From Crocodylus rhombifer (lineage: Eukaryota > Chordata > Crocodylia > Crocodylidae), in the NCBI GenBank assembly GCA_038503035.1, contig JAVSML010025154.1, positions 434,001-498,000 on the forward strand: a stretch of DNA of 64,000 nucleotides, read 5' to 3'. The translations under genes were made by a program, and so were the position numbers. Below the pieces are notes generated by a model. The model searched no databases. It saw nothing but the letters and a program-made list of their open reading frames with translations, and was not told where the DNA came from. Of this stretch, positions 1 through 11,650 are shown piece after piece (the stretch's first letter is position 1; the number at the start of each line of letters is the position of its first letter).

Positions 1-93
1 CTGAGTGTTGTAGTGGACCATAAGCTGAATATGAGCCAAGAAGTTGATCTTGTTGAAGAAAATCAGTGTCATACTGGACTGTATTAACAGAAG
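1..93 (+). mobile_element. L3/CR1-like LINE fragment, enters from the left edge
   Basis: The forward strand reads as a decayed piece of an L3/CR1-type reverse transcriptase C-terminal region ('VVVDHKLNMSQ', then a 'CHTGLY-Q' stretch). This is the part that normally follows the palm domain. The match ends near the small palindrome around 93-111, after which AT-rich simple sequence begins. The next part of the same LINE resumes at about 474, so this is probably one element interrupted by the sequence at 94-480. The family assignment comes from recognising the L3 tail and is inference. Confidence 0.6.
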
Positions 94-210
94 CATTAAG
101 TTAATGCTTAATGAAAATTAAGTATAGTGATTCTTAAAAATTGAGAATAGTGAATCTTACTGAAAATAGTGAAAATAGTGGAATAGTGAAAATTAAGCAT
201 AGTGATTCTC
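93..210. repeat. AT-rich degenerate tandem repeat
   Basis: The motif AATAGTGA and its variants (AATAGTGAAAATTAAG, ATAGTGATTCT) recur several times. The left edge is a 9-bp-arm palindrome, AAGCATTAAGTTAATGCTT, at about 93-111. The tract separates the left L3 fragment from the inverted L3 copy and looks like local slippage or filler DNA. Confidence 0.65.
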
Positions 211-480
211 CCATTTTCAGTCTATTCCTCCTGGTTAGTCCTGCCTCCTGTGCCCACACAGAAGAGTCCATCCAATCCTCAAGATAACCAACCTTAGGTA
301 TTTAAAGGCTTATCAAATACCCTCAGTCTTTTCTTCTCCAGCCTAAATAATTCTAGTTCTTTTGGCTTTCCTCATAAATCATATTTCCCAGTCCTCTGAT
401 CATTTTTTTTTAACTCTGCTGGATTCCTCCTAATTTTTCCACATCTTTCTTGAAGCAAGGGGCACAAAACTTGACACTGG
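211..480 (-). mobile_element. Inverted L3/CR1-like LINE fragment (left arm of palindrome)
   Basis: The reverse complement of this segment matches 500-765 along essentially its full length with scattered mismatches. It therefore carries the same internal part of the LINE 3' region in opposite orientation. It lacks the terminal ATTCTATGATTCTAT tail, which only the right-hand copy has. The arm ends at 480, next to the self-complementary decamer TGAGGCCTCA at 481-490. Confidence 0.8.
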
Positions 481-997
481 TGAGGCCTCACGTGGTATTC
501 CAGTGTCCAGTTTTGGGCCCCTTACTAAAAGAAAGCTGTAGAAAAATTAGGATGAGTCCAGCAGAGTTTAAAAAAAATGATCAGAGGCCTGGGAAATATG
601 ACTTATGAGGAAAGCCAAAAGAACTAGAATTATTTAGGCTGGAGAAGAAAAGACTGAGGACATTTGATAACCACCTTTAGGTATTTAAAGACTTGTCTTG
701 AGGATTGGATGGACTCTTGTCTGTGGGTGCAGGAGGCAAGACTAGGAGGAATGGTCTGAAATTGCAGCAGGGGACATTTAGTTTGGATATTAAGGACCAC
801 TTTATCTGCAAGTGTGGTTAAGCATTGGAACAGGCTGTGTTCCAGAGGGGTAGTAGAAATTTTTGAAAGTTTTTAAGACACAGTTAGACAGATACTTGAT
901 TAGAATGATTTAACAAGGATGATCCTGCCTTGAGCAGGGGGTTGAAATAGATGACCACCTGAGGTCCCTTCCAACTTTACTATTCTATGATTCTATA
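474..997 (+). mobile_element. L3/CR1-like LINE 3' end
   Basis: This is the forward copy of the 3' region of an L3/CR1-type non-LTR retrotransposon. It contains the family-typical 'actggtgaggcctca...ccagttttgggc' segment, then the 'ctggagaagaaaagactgagg' segment. The end carries the usual 'GAGGTCCCTTCCAAC' block followed by TATTCTATGATTCTAT. The reading frame is full of stops, so this is a fossil. Positions 500-765 pair with 211-480 as an inverted repeat. The remaining 766-997 is unique to this copy. Confidence 0.8.
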
Positions 998-3900
998 TTA
1001 TTTCCTATTCAATTTTCCTATGATAGTTCAGGTTTTTCTTATGCATTTCAGTCAGGTACTTCATAAGCTGGTTATCTCGTTCACTCATGTAATTTGGTGG
1101 TCTGCAGAAATCAACTAAGATCCCACCTTGTCCTACCCCTACTAGGAAAGAGCTGTCCAACTAGTGGGCATGTGCTGCCCCCAGGCTCTCACCCAGCAGC
1201 CACTCTCCCAATTTTTCCGACTGTAATTGTAGCTTGAGTTCCAGCATCTATTCTCCCCCTCCTGGCTTCTGCTTCCTGCCTTTGCTTCAGGAGCAGGGCA
1301 ATGGCGCAGCACAGAGAGCCAAGGGTAAGTCCAGGGCCAGGGCAGGAGGGGGAAGGCAACAGGGCTGCATACAGGAGGGGGATCATGCTCATGCAGTGTA
1401 GTGGTGGGGAGGGTCACCCTGGCAGGCATGAATTGCAGTGGAGGGGAATTGCACTTGTATGCCCAGATGATGTAGCAGTTGGGGAAGTGACCAGTGCAGT
1501 GGGTGGGGTGCCCACCCAGTTTGGTGGTATAGCAGTGAGAAAGGGTACTGGTACACCAAGGGAGAAGGCAGGGGAAGTGTCTGCAAACCACAGCACACCA
1601 GTGAACGGTGTGCCCCCCCACCGCTATGTGGATATGTGGCTGTGAGGGGCTTAGTATTTTGACAGTCCTGTGCTAGGACATTAGCCCACAAGCATTGAAG
1701 GTCACTGTCTTCAGACTTTGAAACAACTCAGAAATAGGTGATACCATTTTTATACAGTGCCACTCCACCTCACCTTTTACCCATATAATCCTTCTTAAAT
1801 TAAAAAGCATTATTATAATGCTTCTTAAAGCATTTGCTTTAACATCCCAGTTACATGAATCATCTCAAGTTTAAATAGTACTAAGTATGTCCAATTTATG
1901 TTCATAAATGAGCAACTTTAATTCATCTTGTTTATTTACCAAGTTCCTGGCACTTACCTAGAGGCAATTAAAGCATTCTTCTTCACAGCCTTTGGCAAGC
2001 TGGTTAATTTTGTTTCCACCACCAAGAATTTGTGCTAAATGAGCAGTCCTTTGTTCCTTCCTCTCATCCTATCCTTGCATTGTTAGTTTAATGCTCTCCT
2101 GACTTGTTTAGTCAGCCTGTTCCCTAAGGAGCTGGTTCTTTTCCCACCAAGATGAACAGTATCAAACTGAACATCCTTTCCCTGATGTTGGCCTGTGAGT
2201 CGCTGCCACAGAGGGCTCAAGTTTGCAGTTAATATCCCTGTCTACCAGTTCCAATGGCTATACCATTGGAATGGCTACCAGTGGCTACCAATTCCAGTAT
2301 CCCTGTGTAGCCAATTCCAGCGGCTGTACCTTGTTTATCAACAACAGAAGGTTATCCAATATTAAAATGGTTGATCAAATAATGTCTTGATTCTGATAAC
2401 ACAGCCTACCATCTTGTTGTCATGCTGTCCTTTGCAGAATGTTCTTTTCACTCTTTGACACTCTTTGGGGGGCACAGTTGATTTTCTTACAGGTTGGGCT
2501 GAGTGGCCATCCATGGGTGTGTTGAATATATTGCTCTATTCCATCCAACCACCTTAATCTTAAAAGAGATTTTCTGCAGCTTAGACTGGAAACTTTGAGA
2601 TGCACAGAATTCCTCATCAGCTTCTTCTCTCTGGTAGTCATAGCATGCCTATCAAGGTCTTTCTTCAGCTATGTAGAATATCACTTTGAGTCCTTTCCCA
2701 AACTTTTGTCATCATGAAACCACTTCTCAGTGTAAAGTACCATTTTCAGTTCCTTTTCTAGGATTCTCACCCCATTCTGAGCTGTGGTCCTTCTTGTGCA
2801 ATTGAAGTTTCATCAGAATTATGTTCCCCCCATATACTGCAACCCCCGCTAGGAATCCCTCATATTTCCAGCTCCCTTATTTGGGAGCTAATTTCCTCCA
2901 AATAGTTGTGAAGAACAGATTAAAAACATAATACAAATGTACCCCAAGAGCTCAGTAATGCAAGGCAAGTATTTACAGTGCAAAATTGTATTTATTTTTT
3001 AATTTTATAATTTAGAACAATAGGGAGTAGGGGAGCATGACTCATGCTTGTTGAGTGATTGAGGATAGGTATTTAAAACACTTTCTCCTATGCCTAATTG
3101 TGTCCTTTATATGGTTTCCAAACAATCTCTTCCACAGCATTTGTCATAAAGGCAAATGAATGCAGCACTGATAAAAGGACAGAATCCAAGGAATTTCTAA
3201 GACTAACACTCATCATAATATATCACAGTATATCACATATATATCACATATATCGCAGTATAAAGAATTTTCTATAGGACTTGACCAGTTTGTTATTTAA
3301 TGAATTGCACCATTTGTAGCTAAATGGTTTGTTTTTTTCATCAGACACCTTTTCAGTGGTGTTTAAGAAGCATTAGAATACCAGGAGATCTTTTATATTG
3401 CTTCCCAGACCTCTAAATGTATGTGATAGATAGTCAATGGCTATTTTAAATTTTAGGAAATCTTGAATAGCTCACAGAGATGACCCTACTATTTTTATTA
3501 AATTCTGCAATAAACTTATTCAGCTAATCACACGGCAAACTGTCTATGCAGCAAATGCACTACAAATAGGATTGGTTAACATTCTGAATAGCTAGGTGCC
3601 TGTTTTTACGTAACAAACATGGAATCACTTTTTATGTAAGGTTTAGAGAGTGCTTTGTCAATATTGTATTTTAAGTATTAAGAAGCCTGAATATTTCTAG
3701 AACTCAAAAATTGTTATTTCCCTCATTTGGTTGCTGATTTATACTGGTAAAGTCATTTAATTTTCTCAAATTATAGAAATACAACTATAATAAATGGATA
3801 ATCCACACACATAACCATGACACTGAGTTTTGAATGATTTATGCAATTATCCTAGTCCATGACTGAAAAAACTTTTTCCATTTTGTCAGAGCAAAACCTT

Positions 3901-5280
3901 TCAGGGAGATTCTATGTATTTAACCAAACCTCTTGCTCACTTTCCCTTAAAATGCAACATTGGGAAACCAGGGAAAGCATTGTGTCTTGAAGGAATAAAA
4001 CACTCAGCTGTGATTAATACTGTGGACTTCACATTGTTTCTGGGAAGGTTATTTCAGATACTGAGATTTCAAAACTATTTTCAGATTTTCTTAATTTTTC
4101 AAGCCTCCGACTATGATATCATTTTTGTAACAGAAGCCTCCATTACTAATAACTGGACTGGGTAACAGTCAGAGCAGATACAGCAGTCTATTTTCTATGT
4201 TCAGTTACACCCACAGAACTACAAAATTAACAAAACCCAGAGTTTGGAACTAAAGAACACTCAGAAAATTTCTAATAAAAAGTTGTTGGGGGCTTTTAAA
4301 ATTTTTTCTGTATTTATGTTAAAAAGCAAATACAATTTCAGAAAGTTTTGAAAGACAGAAAAACAAATCTTTATCTTTGGGCAAGTAATTGAAGATCTAA
4401 ACTCCCCCAGTGCTTTGTATCCAGAGATTTGAGATGGCCAAGGGAGGAAGCTGTTACAGCTGTGCCGAGAGAATCCAAGGAGGGTAAATCTTTAGCGTTG
4501 CTACATTTAAGTCCAGGTTGCTTGCCAAGTTCTCCAAATGGAAAGTGCAAGAAGGATCTTCATCAATGAAAGAAGAGGAATATTGTTTTAGAAATAAGAT
4601 GATTTACGTAGTTATTAACTTGCATTTTCTTGCAGATATAGATGTGGCCTGAAGAATTTTTTAAAATCCTCTTCCTATTTGGAAAAATCTGAACAAGAGA
4701 AAGATTGAATGTCCTTGTATGAAACATTTGTTATCTCCAGTTTACACTACATTGTGATACTGTTTCTGTCATAGCGCTAAAAAGACAAACGGACATTTAA
4801 ATATGTGCTGTCCAGAGGTTGGTGAAGTAATGGACTATTAATCATTTTGACCCTTCCTACATTCCTTTTATTAAAAAAATTGCAACATGGACATGATTGT
4901 GTTTATGATATTTGTTCTCTCCTCCTGGACATAGGAAAAACATATTTATATTGAAACACTGGCACCAATGTATGATTTTGGTTGATCAGTAGTTTTGACA
5001 ATAAGAAGTGCTGCATCAAATCTCCAGCAGAACTAGACTAGTTTATGCTGACTGAGGATCTGGCTTTGACTCAATGGCACTCGATAGCCCAGACTCCTTA
5101 CGTAGTAAAACAGGATTGGGTGAGTTTTTTGTGTTTGTTTTTGCCTTTTTTTTTTTTTGGTTTTCTTTTTGATATTTTCCTTAACAAAGAAATATGTATT
5201 TTAAATACTTCAAGTAAAAATCATATAGAAGCTGCTTCACCCTAAGTATTTAATATTATATATATTTATTTGCCTTAGCA
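998..5280. other. Unrecognised DNA, no gene seen
   Basis: I see no exon, RNA gene or named repeat here. 1150-1650 is GC-richer and gives overlapping open frames on both strands, as expected from base composition. 2230-2331 holds two diverged copies of a 'TATCCCTGT..ACCA.TTCCA..GGCT.TACC' phrase. 3215-3262 is a short ATATCACA-type repeat. 5142-5160 is a T-rich run. Confidence 0.5.
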
Positions 5281-5380
5281 TTAGGGTCCCAAATCACAGT
5301 TCCTTAACACGAGCTTCCAAGTAATATAGACACAGATGAATAAGGGTTTGCAGGATTACATCCTTGTTAAGGAATCTAGT

Positions 5381-5450
5381 TAAAACTGATCCAGTTCCCA
5401 CTGATATCAATGGAAAGACTCCCACTGACTTCATCAGGCACTAGATTACA
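5381..5450. repeat. Old sauropsid 'CCCACTGACTTCA' repeat fragment
   Basis: Two spaced copies of TCCCACTGA(C/T)(T/A)TCA are followed by a GATTACACC-like block. This resembles the widespread degenerate amniote repeat with CCCATTGACTTCAATGG cores. It is short and heavily diverged, and the family call is from memory. Confidence 0.4.
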
Positions 5451-7440
5451 CCTATGACTTGTGTATGGTAGGAGCATTCATTCCATAGGTCTAGTGATAC
5501 TTGAACCTTGTATCCTTTATCAGCACAAAGACCCTTTAAGATTGTTTTTTGATCACTCCAAGGGATATTGACAGAGTCTTAGGTGCATTAGCTCTTAAGA
5601 CCTTTCCCCTAAATCTTTTAAGCAGGATTCAGAATATCCATTTAAAGGCAATGGTGTGGTCACTGAAACCTTTGCACCACTAATGTAGCCACAGATAGGC
5701 AGAGGCCTAGCAGGGCAGCTGCCATGTACAGGGCAGTACCAGTGCAGCAGCAGCTAGGGTGCAAACAGAACTTACATTTGTCATGCCATTGGCCCCTTGA
5801 AAATGCTCTACAGCCATGCCCTGACAGAAGTGCACAGCTGCAGAGCACTTTAGAAGCCCCAGATCACACAACAAATTAACCCTTATTATATGAGTGTTCA
5901 GATGAAGACGTTCCAAAGTGGAGTGTCTTCATTAACTTCTGTCTGATCACGATGGGAGGGAGGCAGAGAGCTTAGGCTGAGGTTTGCTCAGCCTGCACTA
6001 GAGTGGGGGTGGGTGGATTGGAGCCCCCTGCCTCAAGCTCTCTCCCCACTCTTCCTCACCCTCCCATCCTGCAGACAGCACCAGAGTTAGGCTGGGGGGA
6101 GGGGAGAGCTAGGGGAGGGAAGCTGTAGAAATGTAGCTCCCCAGCTGAATTGGAGCTTGATCCCCCACCCTCCCAACCCAACAGTGAATGACTATTAATC
6201 AGGAGGGTTGGTCTAACTCATGGTACTTTCTGTGAAGCACCATGAACTAAATCTGGGAGCTGAACATCTCCCAGTGCCCCTGTTTTTATGCCCTATCCTC
6301 AAAGGTAGTGCCTAGGGCTCCCCCACCCCTCATAATTATGCTATTGTGTAGAGGTTATAATGAAGTGAGACCTATCCTATCCAATGTATGTAGCCCCATT
6401 TTTAAGAGTGCATTATTCTTTATTGTGACTCTTGACCCTTTGCATATGTAGTCCATCTCATGTCACTGAACATGTGCACTTGGTCAGTGTAAATCAGGGC
6501 ACCTTCTTTGGAACTTAGTAGAACTTGGCTAACTCATACCAGACACCACTGAGTTAGGGGAAATCTTGATATGTGGCCCAGGAACCCAGACTAAAAACTT
6601 AATTTATTTGAACTCTGGGCTTGTTTGGAAAAAAATATTTCTCCTTAAATCCTTCCTACTAATAGGTGCATAGTCATACTTCATCTACCAGCAAGGCCTT
6701 TTGAACTGTAGGATCCACTGTCTCGGGGGGCGGGGGGGATCTAAATGATTAACATGGTATAATTCAGACCTACAATCCCAGAAGTGATTGAAAAGTTACA
6801 GGTCACATTGTCACTGGTTACCAAAGAGGATGTAGAGGAAGCAGGAAAAAAGTCTAGCATCTTAACCCAAATTCAGATGGTTTTTAGGCAATATGGGATC
6901 ATCTTTGCTGCCACCCAAGCCCTCAGAAATCCTTCTCTATGAATTAATTGCATTTGTGTGGATTTTGAAAGTCTTTGAATAAACAAAAAAGAATAGGAGG
7001 TGTTTTAACAGCAGACACTCATAATGTTTTCCCTAAGTAAGGTCTTGATTGAGTAAACCTGACAATACTCACTCAAGAATGCTGCCCTCAGCAGTCTTTG
7101 TATGGCAAAGGTATACAAAATTAGTCCCAATATTGATGTTCATGAATGAACAATGGATGATACATACTCTGATACTATGCAGAAGGAGGACACTGTAGAG
7201 GGGAGAAGCTGTTGAATATTTACACGTAATAGTGTGTCTGTGGATATTTCCACTAGTCAGTGAGACAAATTGTATGATTAACATGAGTACTTCTCTTATT
7301 TGAGGCCTTCATAGACATCCAGTTCTTAACTTGCATGTACTCATGCTTTGAGTACACAACCTATGCATTCAGAAGCTCAGAAATGTTGACCTCAACTTTT
7401 CAGCACTTATTTAAAGTACGCATTATTTAATTATAATTAA
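5451..7440. other. Unrecognised DNA, no gene seen
   Basis: 5640-6180 is GC-richer, with a purine-rich G tract at 6095-6120 and a G-run pair at 6725-6739. The short open frames on the reverse strand at 5660-5916 show no recognisable domain. Nothing else is identifiable. Confidence 0.5.
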
Positions 7441-7479
7441 CTACTTAGGAGGAAAATGTGAGAAGCAGGTGTGGGTTCA

Positions 7480-7645
7480 TAATATCTTTCATTTCTCTTA
7501 CTCTATAGCTGGGAGATAAACTAGACACATTTGGGAGCACAAAATGCCCTTTATTTAAGCTCAAAAACTTGTCTACTATCTCATCCAACTGTGTAGGGGG
7601 TCTAATAAAAGTTACTACCAAGCAAACCCTGCTTCTTATATATTC
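7480..7645 (-). repeat. Ancient interspersed repeat fragment
   Basis: The end '...GTGTAGGGGGTCTAATAAAAGTTACTACC...' resembles the 3' part of a copy at 48670-48785 ('GCAGTTGGTCCAATAAACTATATCACC'). I read both as the same old amniote interspersed family, whose class I cannot name securely. Orientation is tentative. Confidence 0.35.
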
Positions 7646-7652
7646 CATACAC

Positions 7653-7921
7653 CAGTGGTTCTCAATGTTTTAGACTCCAGGCACCCCTTGGGAAATGCCA
7701 GCTCTAAGCTTCTATTCATTTTTTGACTATGGAAAAATAATAAAGGAATTATTCTGTTGCAAGGAACCACAGCAGGTCATCACGTTTTCGACACCATAGA
7801 CTCCTAGTTGAAATTTCTGAGTTTATTTTGAGAATCATGGGTAGATGTTTGTACACTTAACAATGCTAATATGGCTTGACACTCTTAAAAAGATCTGCCA
7901 CACCCTGGTTAAGAATCACAG
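7653..7921. mobile_element. hAT-like non-autonomous DNA transposon
   Basis: The left end CAGTGGTTCTCAATG and the right end TTAAGAATCACAG are inverted versions of the hAT-Charlie-type terminus CAGTGGTTCTCAA. Internal 'AGGCACCCCTTGG' and 'GATCTGCCACACCCTGG' phrases recur in the copy at 62740-63051. There is no transposase frame. The flanking 8-mers (CCATACAC and TCCTAGAG) match poorly, so target-site duplication is not demonstrated. Confidence 0.65.
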
Positions 7922-8009
7922 TCCTAGAGCATCAAAGCACCATAATGCAAGGGAGAAATTTCTCCCTATCCATAAATAATTACAAGTGCTGGGATTTCAA
8001 AACCTTAAT

Positions 8010-8050
8010 TTTTATTTGATTTGCGGTAATGTCTAGAGCCCCAACATCCT
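8010..8050. repeat. Short MIR-like/ancient SINE fragment
   Basis: A 'TTTATTTGATTTGCGGTAATGTCTAGAGCCCCAAC' type segment resembles the 5' part of the same ancient SINE-like repeat seen better at 37335-37580. It is too short for certainty. Confidence 0.3.
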
Positions 8051-8059
8051 GGTGGTAGG

Positions 8060-11040
8060 CAGGATGAGATCAGCTACTACACCAATAATGGCATATCATC
8101 AGGTGCTCAGCAAGTGCTGAGACTGTCTTCATTAGGCCCCAGATAAGGAAGGACTCTGTATTGAGCACCTTGGTGGCTGTGTAATGGTTGTGCATGCTCT
8201 TTGATCAAAGAAGTAGATGCAAATGTTGTTCCTAATCACCTGACTGTAATGAGGCCAGATCAGAGTTCTGAGCCCAGCCAGTCCCAGTCAAAAAATCAGG
8301 GCAAATCATCCCCTGAGGCTGCAGGGGACCAGACACCACCTGCAACAAGCTAGTACCAGTGCCCTGTACTCAGCTTGTCCTAATGGGGGAATCAGAGTGG
8401 CCAACCCCTGAGGCCACAGGAAACAGGGTCCATTTGCTCCAGTCTTTAGCCTGGCAGTACTCTGTCTTCCTTGCTTCACTTACTGAATCTCTGGTTTTGA
8501 CTCTGGCTTTGGCTCCTGACATTAACTGAACCCTTCGACTGCCCTCTGAGAAGCCACCCCTGAACCGTGCTTGCCCATCAGGGAACATCAGCCACTCACA
8601 CCTCAGTCCCTAACACAGTCACACTGAGGGCAGAGCTGGTGCTCAGATGCCTTTCAAAGATAGCGGCTGCTTTGAAAATGTACGGTCACAATTTCATGCA
8701 TGGCAGTATGACACCTAGGCTGTAATGTATTTTGGTTGTTCTGTCACATGCAAAATCGTGACTGTACAGTTTTAAAGTAGTGGCTGCCCCTGCAAGACCC
8801 CCAAGGGCAGGTCCTGTCACACTGACAACACTAGTCACAGTACCAGTCAGGCAACACCTATGTGCATTCTTTCATTGAAGAGCATGCACAGTGATTATAT
8901 AGGAGCTGGAAACTCAGCACAGAGACCATGCTCCCATAGGACTAGTACTAGGACTAGTTTGTTTTAAAAATGTACCGTGAATGTTTTATGTATGCTAAAC
9001 TATGCAAACAATGCTGGCATGGTACTTTGTTCAAAGAGCATCAAACAGTTTGTTGCTATACTGAGCATCAAACCCATCTCTGACACTGCAGCTGGGTTGC
9101 TCAGTATAGAGTCCACCCTTGCATGTGATCTCCCAAATGCAAGCTCTACCTTAAAAACGCATTGTTTCCTGAGTCAAAAAATAGTCGTAAATCAGCTTTT
9201 CTCCCTGATTGTTATCTCAGCTGATGATCCTAACTGAGATATTTTAAATTGCAGTCTTTCTTTAAAGTGCAAGTTAACAAGTTCCAAAAACCACAGGCTG
9301 AGACATATTTTTGAGGGCTGGATGTTCAGTACAGCAAACTTGAAAAACAAAGAGTTAAAAAGCTCAGCACTTAATATAGCTTTCACTGACAAGTTTCTAT
9401 AGCCTTCTTGCTAAAAAAGAAAAGCAGACAGGATAGCCCATCCTCCAGAGTTTGAATATGAATCAGTGTTTACATTTTATCTGTCATGGGAAATGTCATA
9501 AGTAACCATGAGAGTGTCACTAATTATGTCACCTGATGTAGTTGATAATGCACTAACAATATTAGAAACTCCATAATCTGAGTACCCTGGTTGTTATGGA
9601 AGAGTGGATAGGTCAGAGGGCCCCTAAAATGGAGGGATGCATGTTCTTTAATTCAGTCCCGATGCTAGGCACCAGGCCAAGTACATAACAGAAAGATGTC
9701 CCTGGTTCGTGTCATCTTCCCCATGGCAGCCTCTACAACTAATCAACTAAAGCTAAAAAATGAAGTAAAGAAAAGAAAATCAGCTGTTGAGGAAAGTATC
9801 AAGAGGATCATTTTAGGTGTTCAGTTTCCACCATTTTTACATTCATTTGCTGGACAGGGGAATGTACAATGGTTGCAAACAGCCAATATTACAGTTATGT
9901 GAGTATGCTAGAATGTCTGCAGGATATACTGTAGATAAGTGCACATTCACAAACCAAATAAAAAATCATATGGATTACTCTTTGAATGTAAACGGAATGT
10001 ACTCACAATGCATTCAGTTATTCATCAACAGTTTAGGAGCCTGATTGGTTATCAGGCACCAAAATGAGAATTCTGGTTTGAAGCTCTTAGAAGAATAGGT
10101 TTGATAGCTTCTGATGTAGAACCACTGATACGCATGTGGCTAGATAAGAGTATATATCTGCTGTCAATGATTCACTGTATGCCATTTCACATGGATGTTT
10201 CTTGAGTTTGGGGACATCTAGATGTCTAATCATGTCTGTAATAAAGCAAACAGTCCTGTGAAGTAAATGCCATACATAATGGAAGAAGAGAACTGGGAAC
10301 ACATGTATGCACAGGAAGAACTTGGAGTGCTCTGTAGAGAGATGTCACTTCTGCTTTTTCAGTAAACACCTACATTTTCTGAAAAAGGAGATTCCCAGGT
10401 TCTCCTCTGTACAAGAGGGAGGGAGAACAGAAATGTTTCTCCTTGTAGTCTGTAATGCTCGAGGTGAAGCATCAGTGAGATGCAACTTTTCTCTATCTTA
10501 TTCTCAAAGAAGGATAGAACTCCATGGGAAGCATCATTACGATTAACTTTGTCTCATGGCACAGTGTTTTTGTTTTTCTCTGTTTGCTGAACATGAATAA
10601 GTATTAGTTAGGAACTGGTTATTATAAATCATTCTCCTGCTCTAGGGGAGGCAAGTTGCTGATGAAGCAAAATTTGCCAAGGATCTCCACTGGCTGAAGT
10701 AATGAAAAGCAGTTAAGTCCCTGGCATTCCTTCAGCCCAGTCTGTATTTGTTTTTGGCCAGATCATTAGCCAGGGACATGAGCAGGTTATCCCTTCTCTT
10801 TATCCCTTTATGAGGATGGCAATGAAGGATTAAATTAGGGGTGCTTGGGGTAAAGGACACTGACTTTTCAATAGACCATAAGAGATTGGTTGGGGCTAAG
10901 TCCCGGGGTGAACCATGCACAGAAACAAATGTTTAAGCATCTGCATGATACAGTCACGTTAGTGAATTCAAGTTATCAGGCAACTAAAGGAACCAAAAAT
11001 TCTTGTCAAGAAAAGGCTTGTATGATTTTAGCAAATCACT
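8060..11040. other. Unrecognised DNA, no gene seen
   Basis: 8470-8590 contains a degenerate run of GACTCTGGCT/TTGGCTCCTGAC phrases also seen at 45820-45960. The rest shows no domain-bearing frame, no tRNA and no named repeat. The open frames at 9696-10546 are short and unrelated to anything I know. Confidence 0.5.
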
Positions 11041-11098
11041 TAGGCCCTGATTCACAGCACAAAGCATATGCTTATTTTCAAGTTTGTGAGTGGTCCCT
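11041..11098. repeat. Ancient 'CCCTGATTCA...AAGCATATGCTT' repeat, left half
   Basis: This is a diverged copy of a common sauropsid repeat with the pattern GGCCCTGATTCAGCAAAGCAC..AAGCATATGCTTA..GTGAGTGGTCCC. It stops abruptly at the DNA transposon starting at 11099. Its right half ('ATTCACATGCTTATAGTTAA') resumes after 11610. Confidence 0.55.
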
Positions 11099-11610
11099 TA
11101 GGCTAAGGACAGAAATTACACATAAATTGGTATAAGTGATCGCAAATCAGTTCAAATCTGTAACGCAACAGAAGTTCAGTGTGCATAAACCACTTTCTAA
11201 ATGTCTGAAACCTTTTTAAGATAAACTTGGATGGATGCAGTATCAGACTTAACTGCTTTAGTTTAAACTGATTTATTGAAAGCGATTTATTCTGTCCCAG
11301 AACCCCTCCAGATTGAAGTTAACTCACAGTCTCCCAGCATCCCAGGATGCTTTGCACCTCCCTGGCAAACCCCACCTCACAGGGTGGGTGAGCTAGCCTC
11401 TGCCCAAGCTGCCAGCTCCAACCAAGAAGGGAGGCATGCTCTAGCACCCCCAGGTTCTGGCCTGGGCCACTGTGGGCATGTGGCTGCATTTCCAGAATCA
11501 AAAGTTAATGTCTGTTCACTTGCTTATTGGTTCAGTGTACGCAGCTTAGACTAACTTGTGAAGATGGAATCAATTCAGCCTTGGGTTTTTTCACTGTCTG
11601 TACTTAGCCT
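11099..11610 (+). mobile_element. TIR DNA transposon, 'GGCTAGGGACAGACATT' family, short copy
   Basis: The left terminus TAGGCTAAGGACAGAAATTA is inverted at the right terminus (...CTGTCTGTACTTAGCCT). Sub-terminal blocks on both sides match the larger copy at 43991-45257 in opposite orientation: the 'ACACATAAA(T/C)(T/C)GGT' side and the 'GAATCAATTCAGCCT' side. The flanking octamers TGGTCCCT (11091-11098) and TGGTCATT (11611-11618) agree at 6 of 8 positions, consistent with a decayed hAT-type target duplication. There is no transposase frame. Confidence 0.75.
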
Positions 11611-11650
11611 TGGTCATTCACATGCTTATAGTTAATTTTGCTTGTTTAGA
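11611..11650. repeat. Ancient repeat, right half
   Basis: 'ATTCACATGCTTATAGTTAATTTTGC' continues the degenerate 'ACTCACATGCTTAAAGTTAAGC' pattern of the repeat broken at 11098. This supports a clean insertion of the 11099-11610 element. Confidence 0.45.

Noticed and set aside
1142..1691. Overlapping long frames on both strands (159, 114 and 100 codons)
   Set aside because: A GC-richer block gives chance frames on both strands. The residues show no known domain and are rich in Pro, His and Cys.
2420..2641. 73-codon reverse frame as transposase or exon
   Set aside because: No DDE, zinc-finger or other motif; similarity not recognised.
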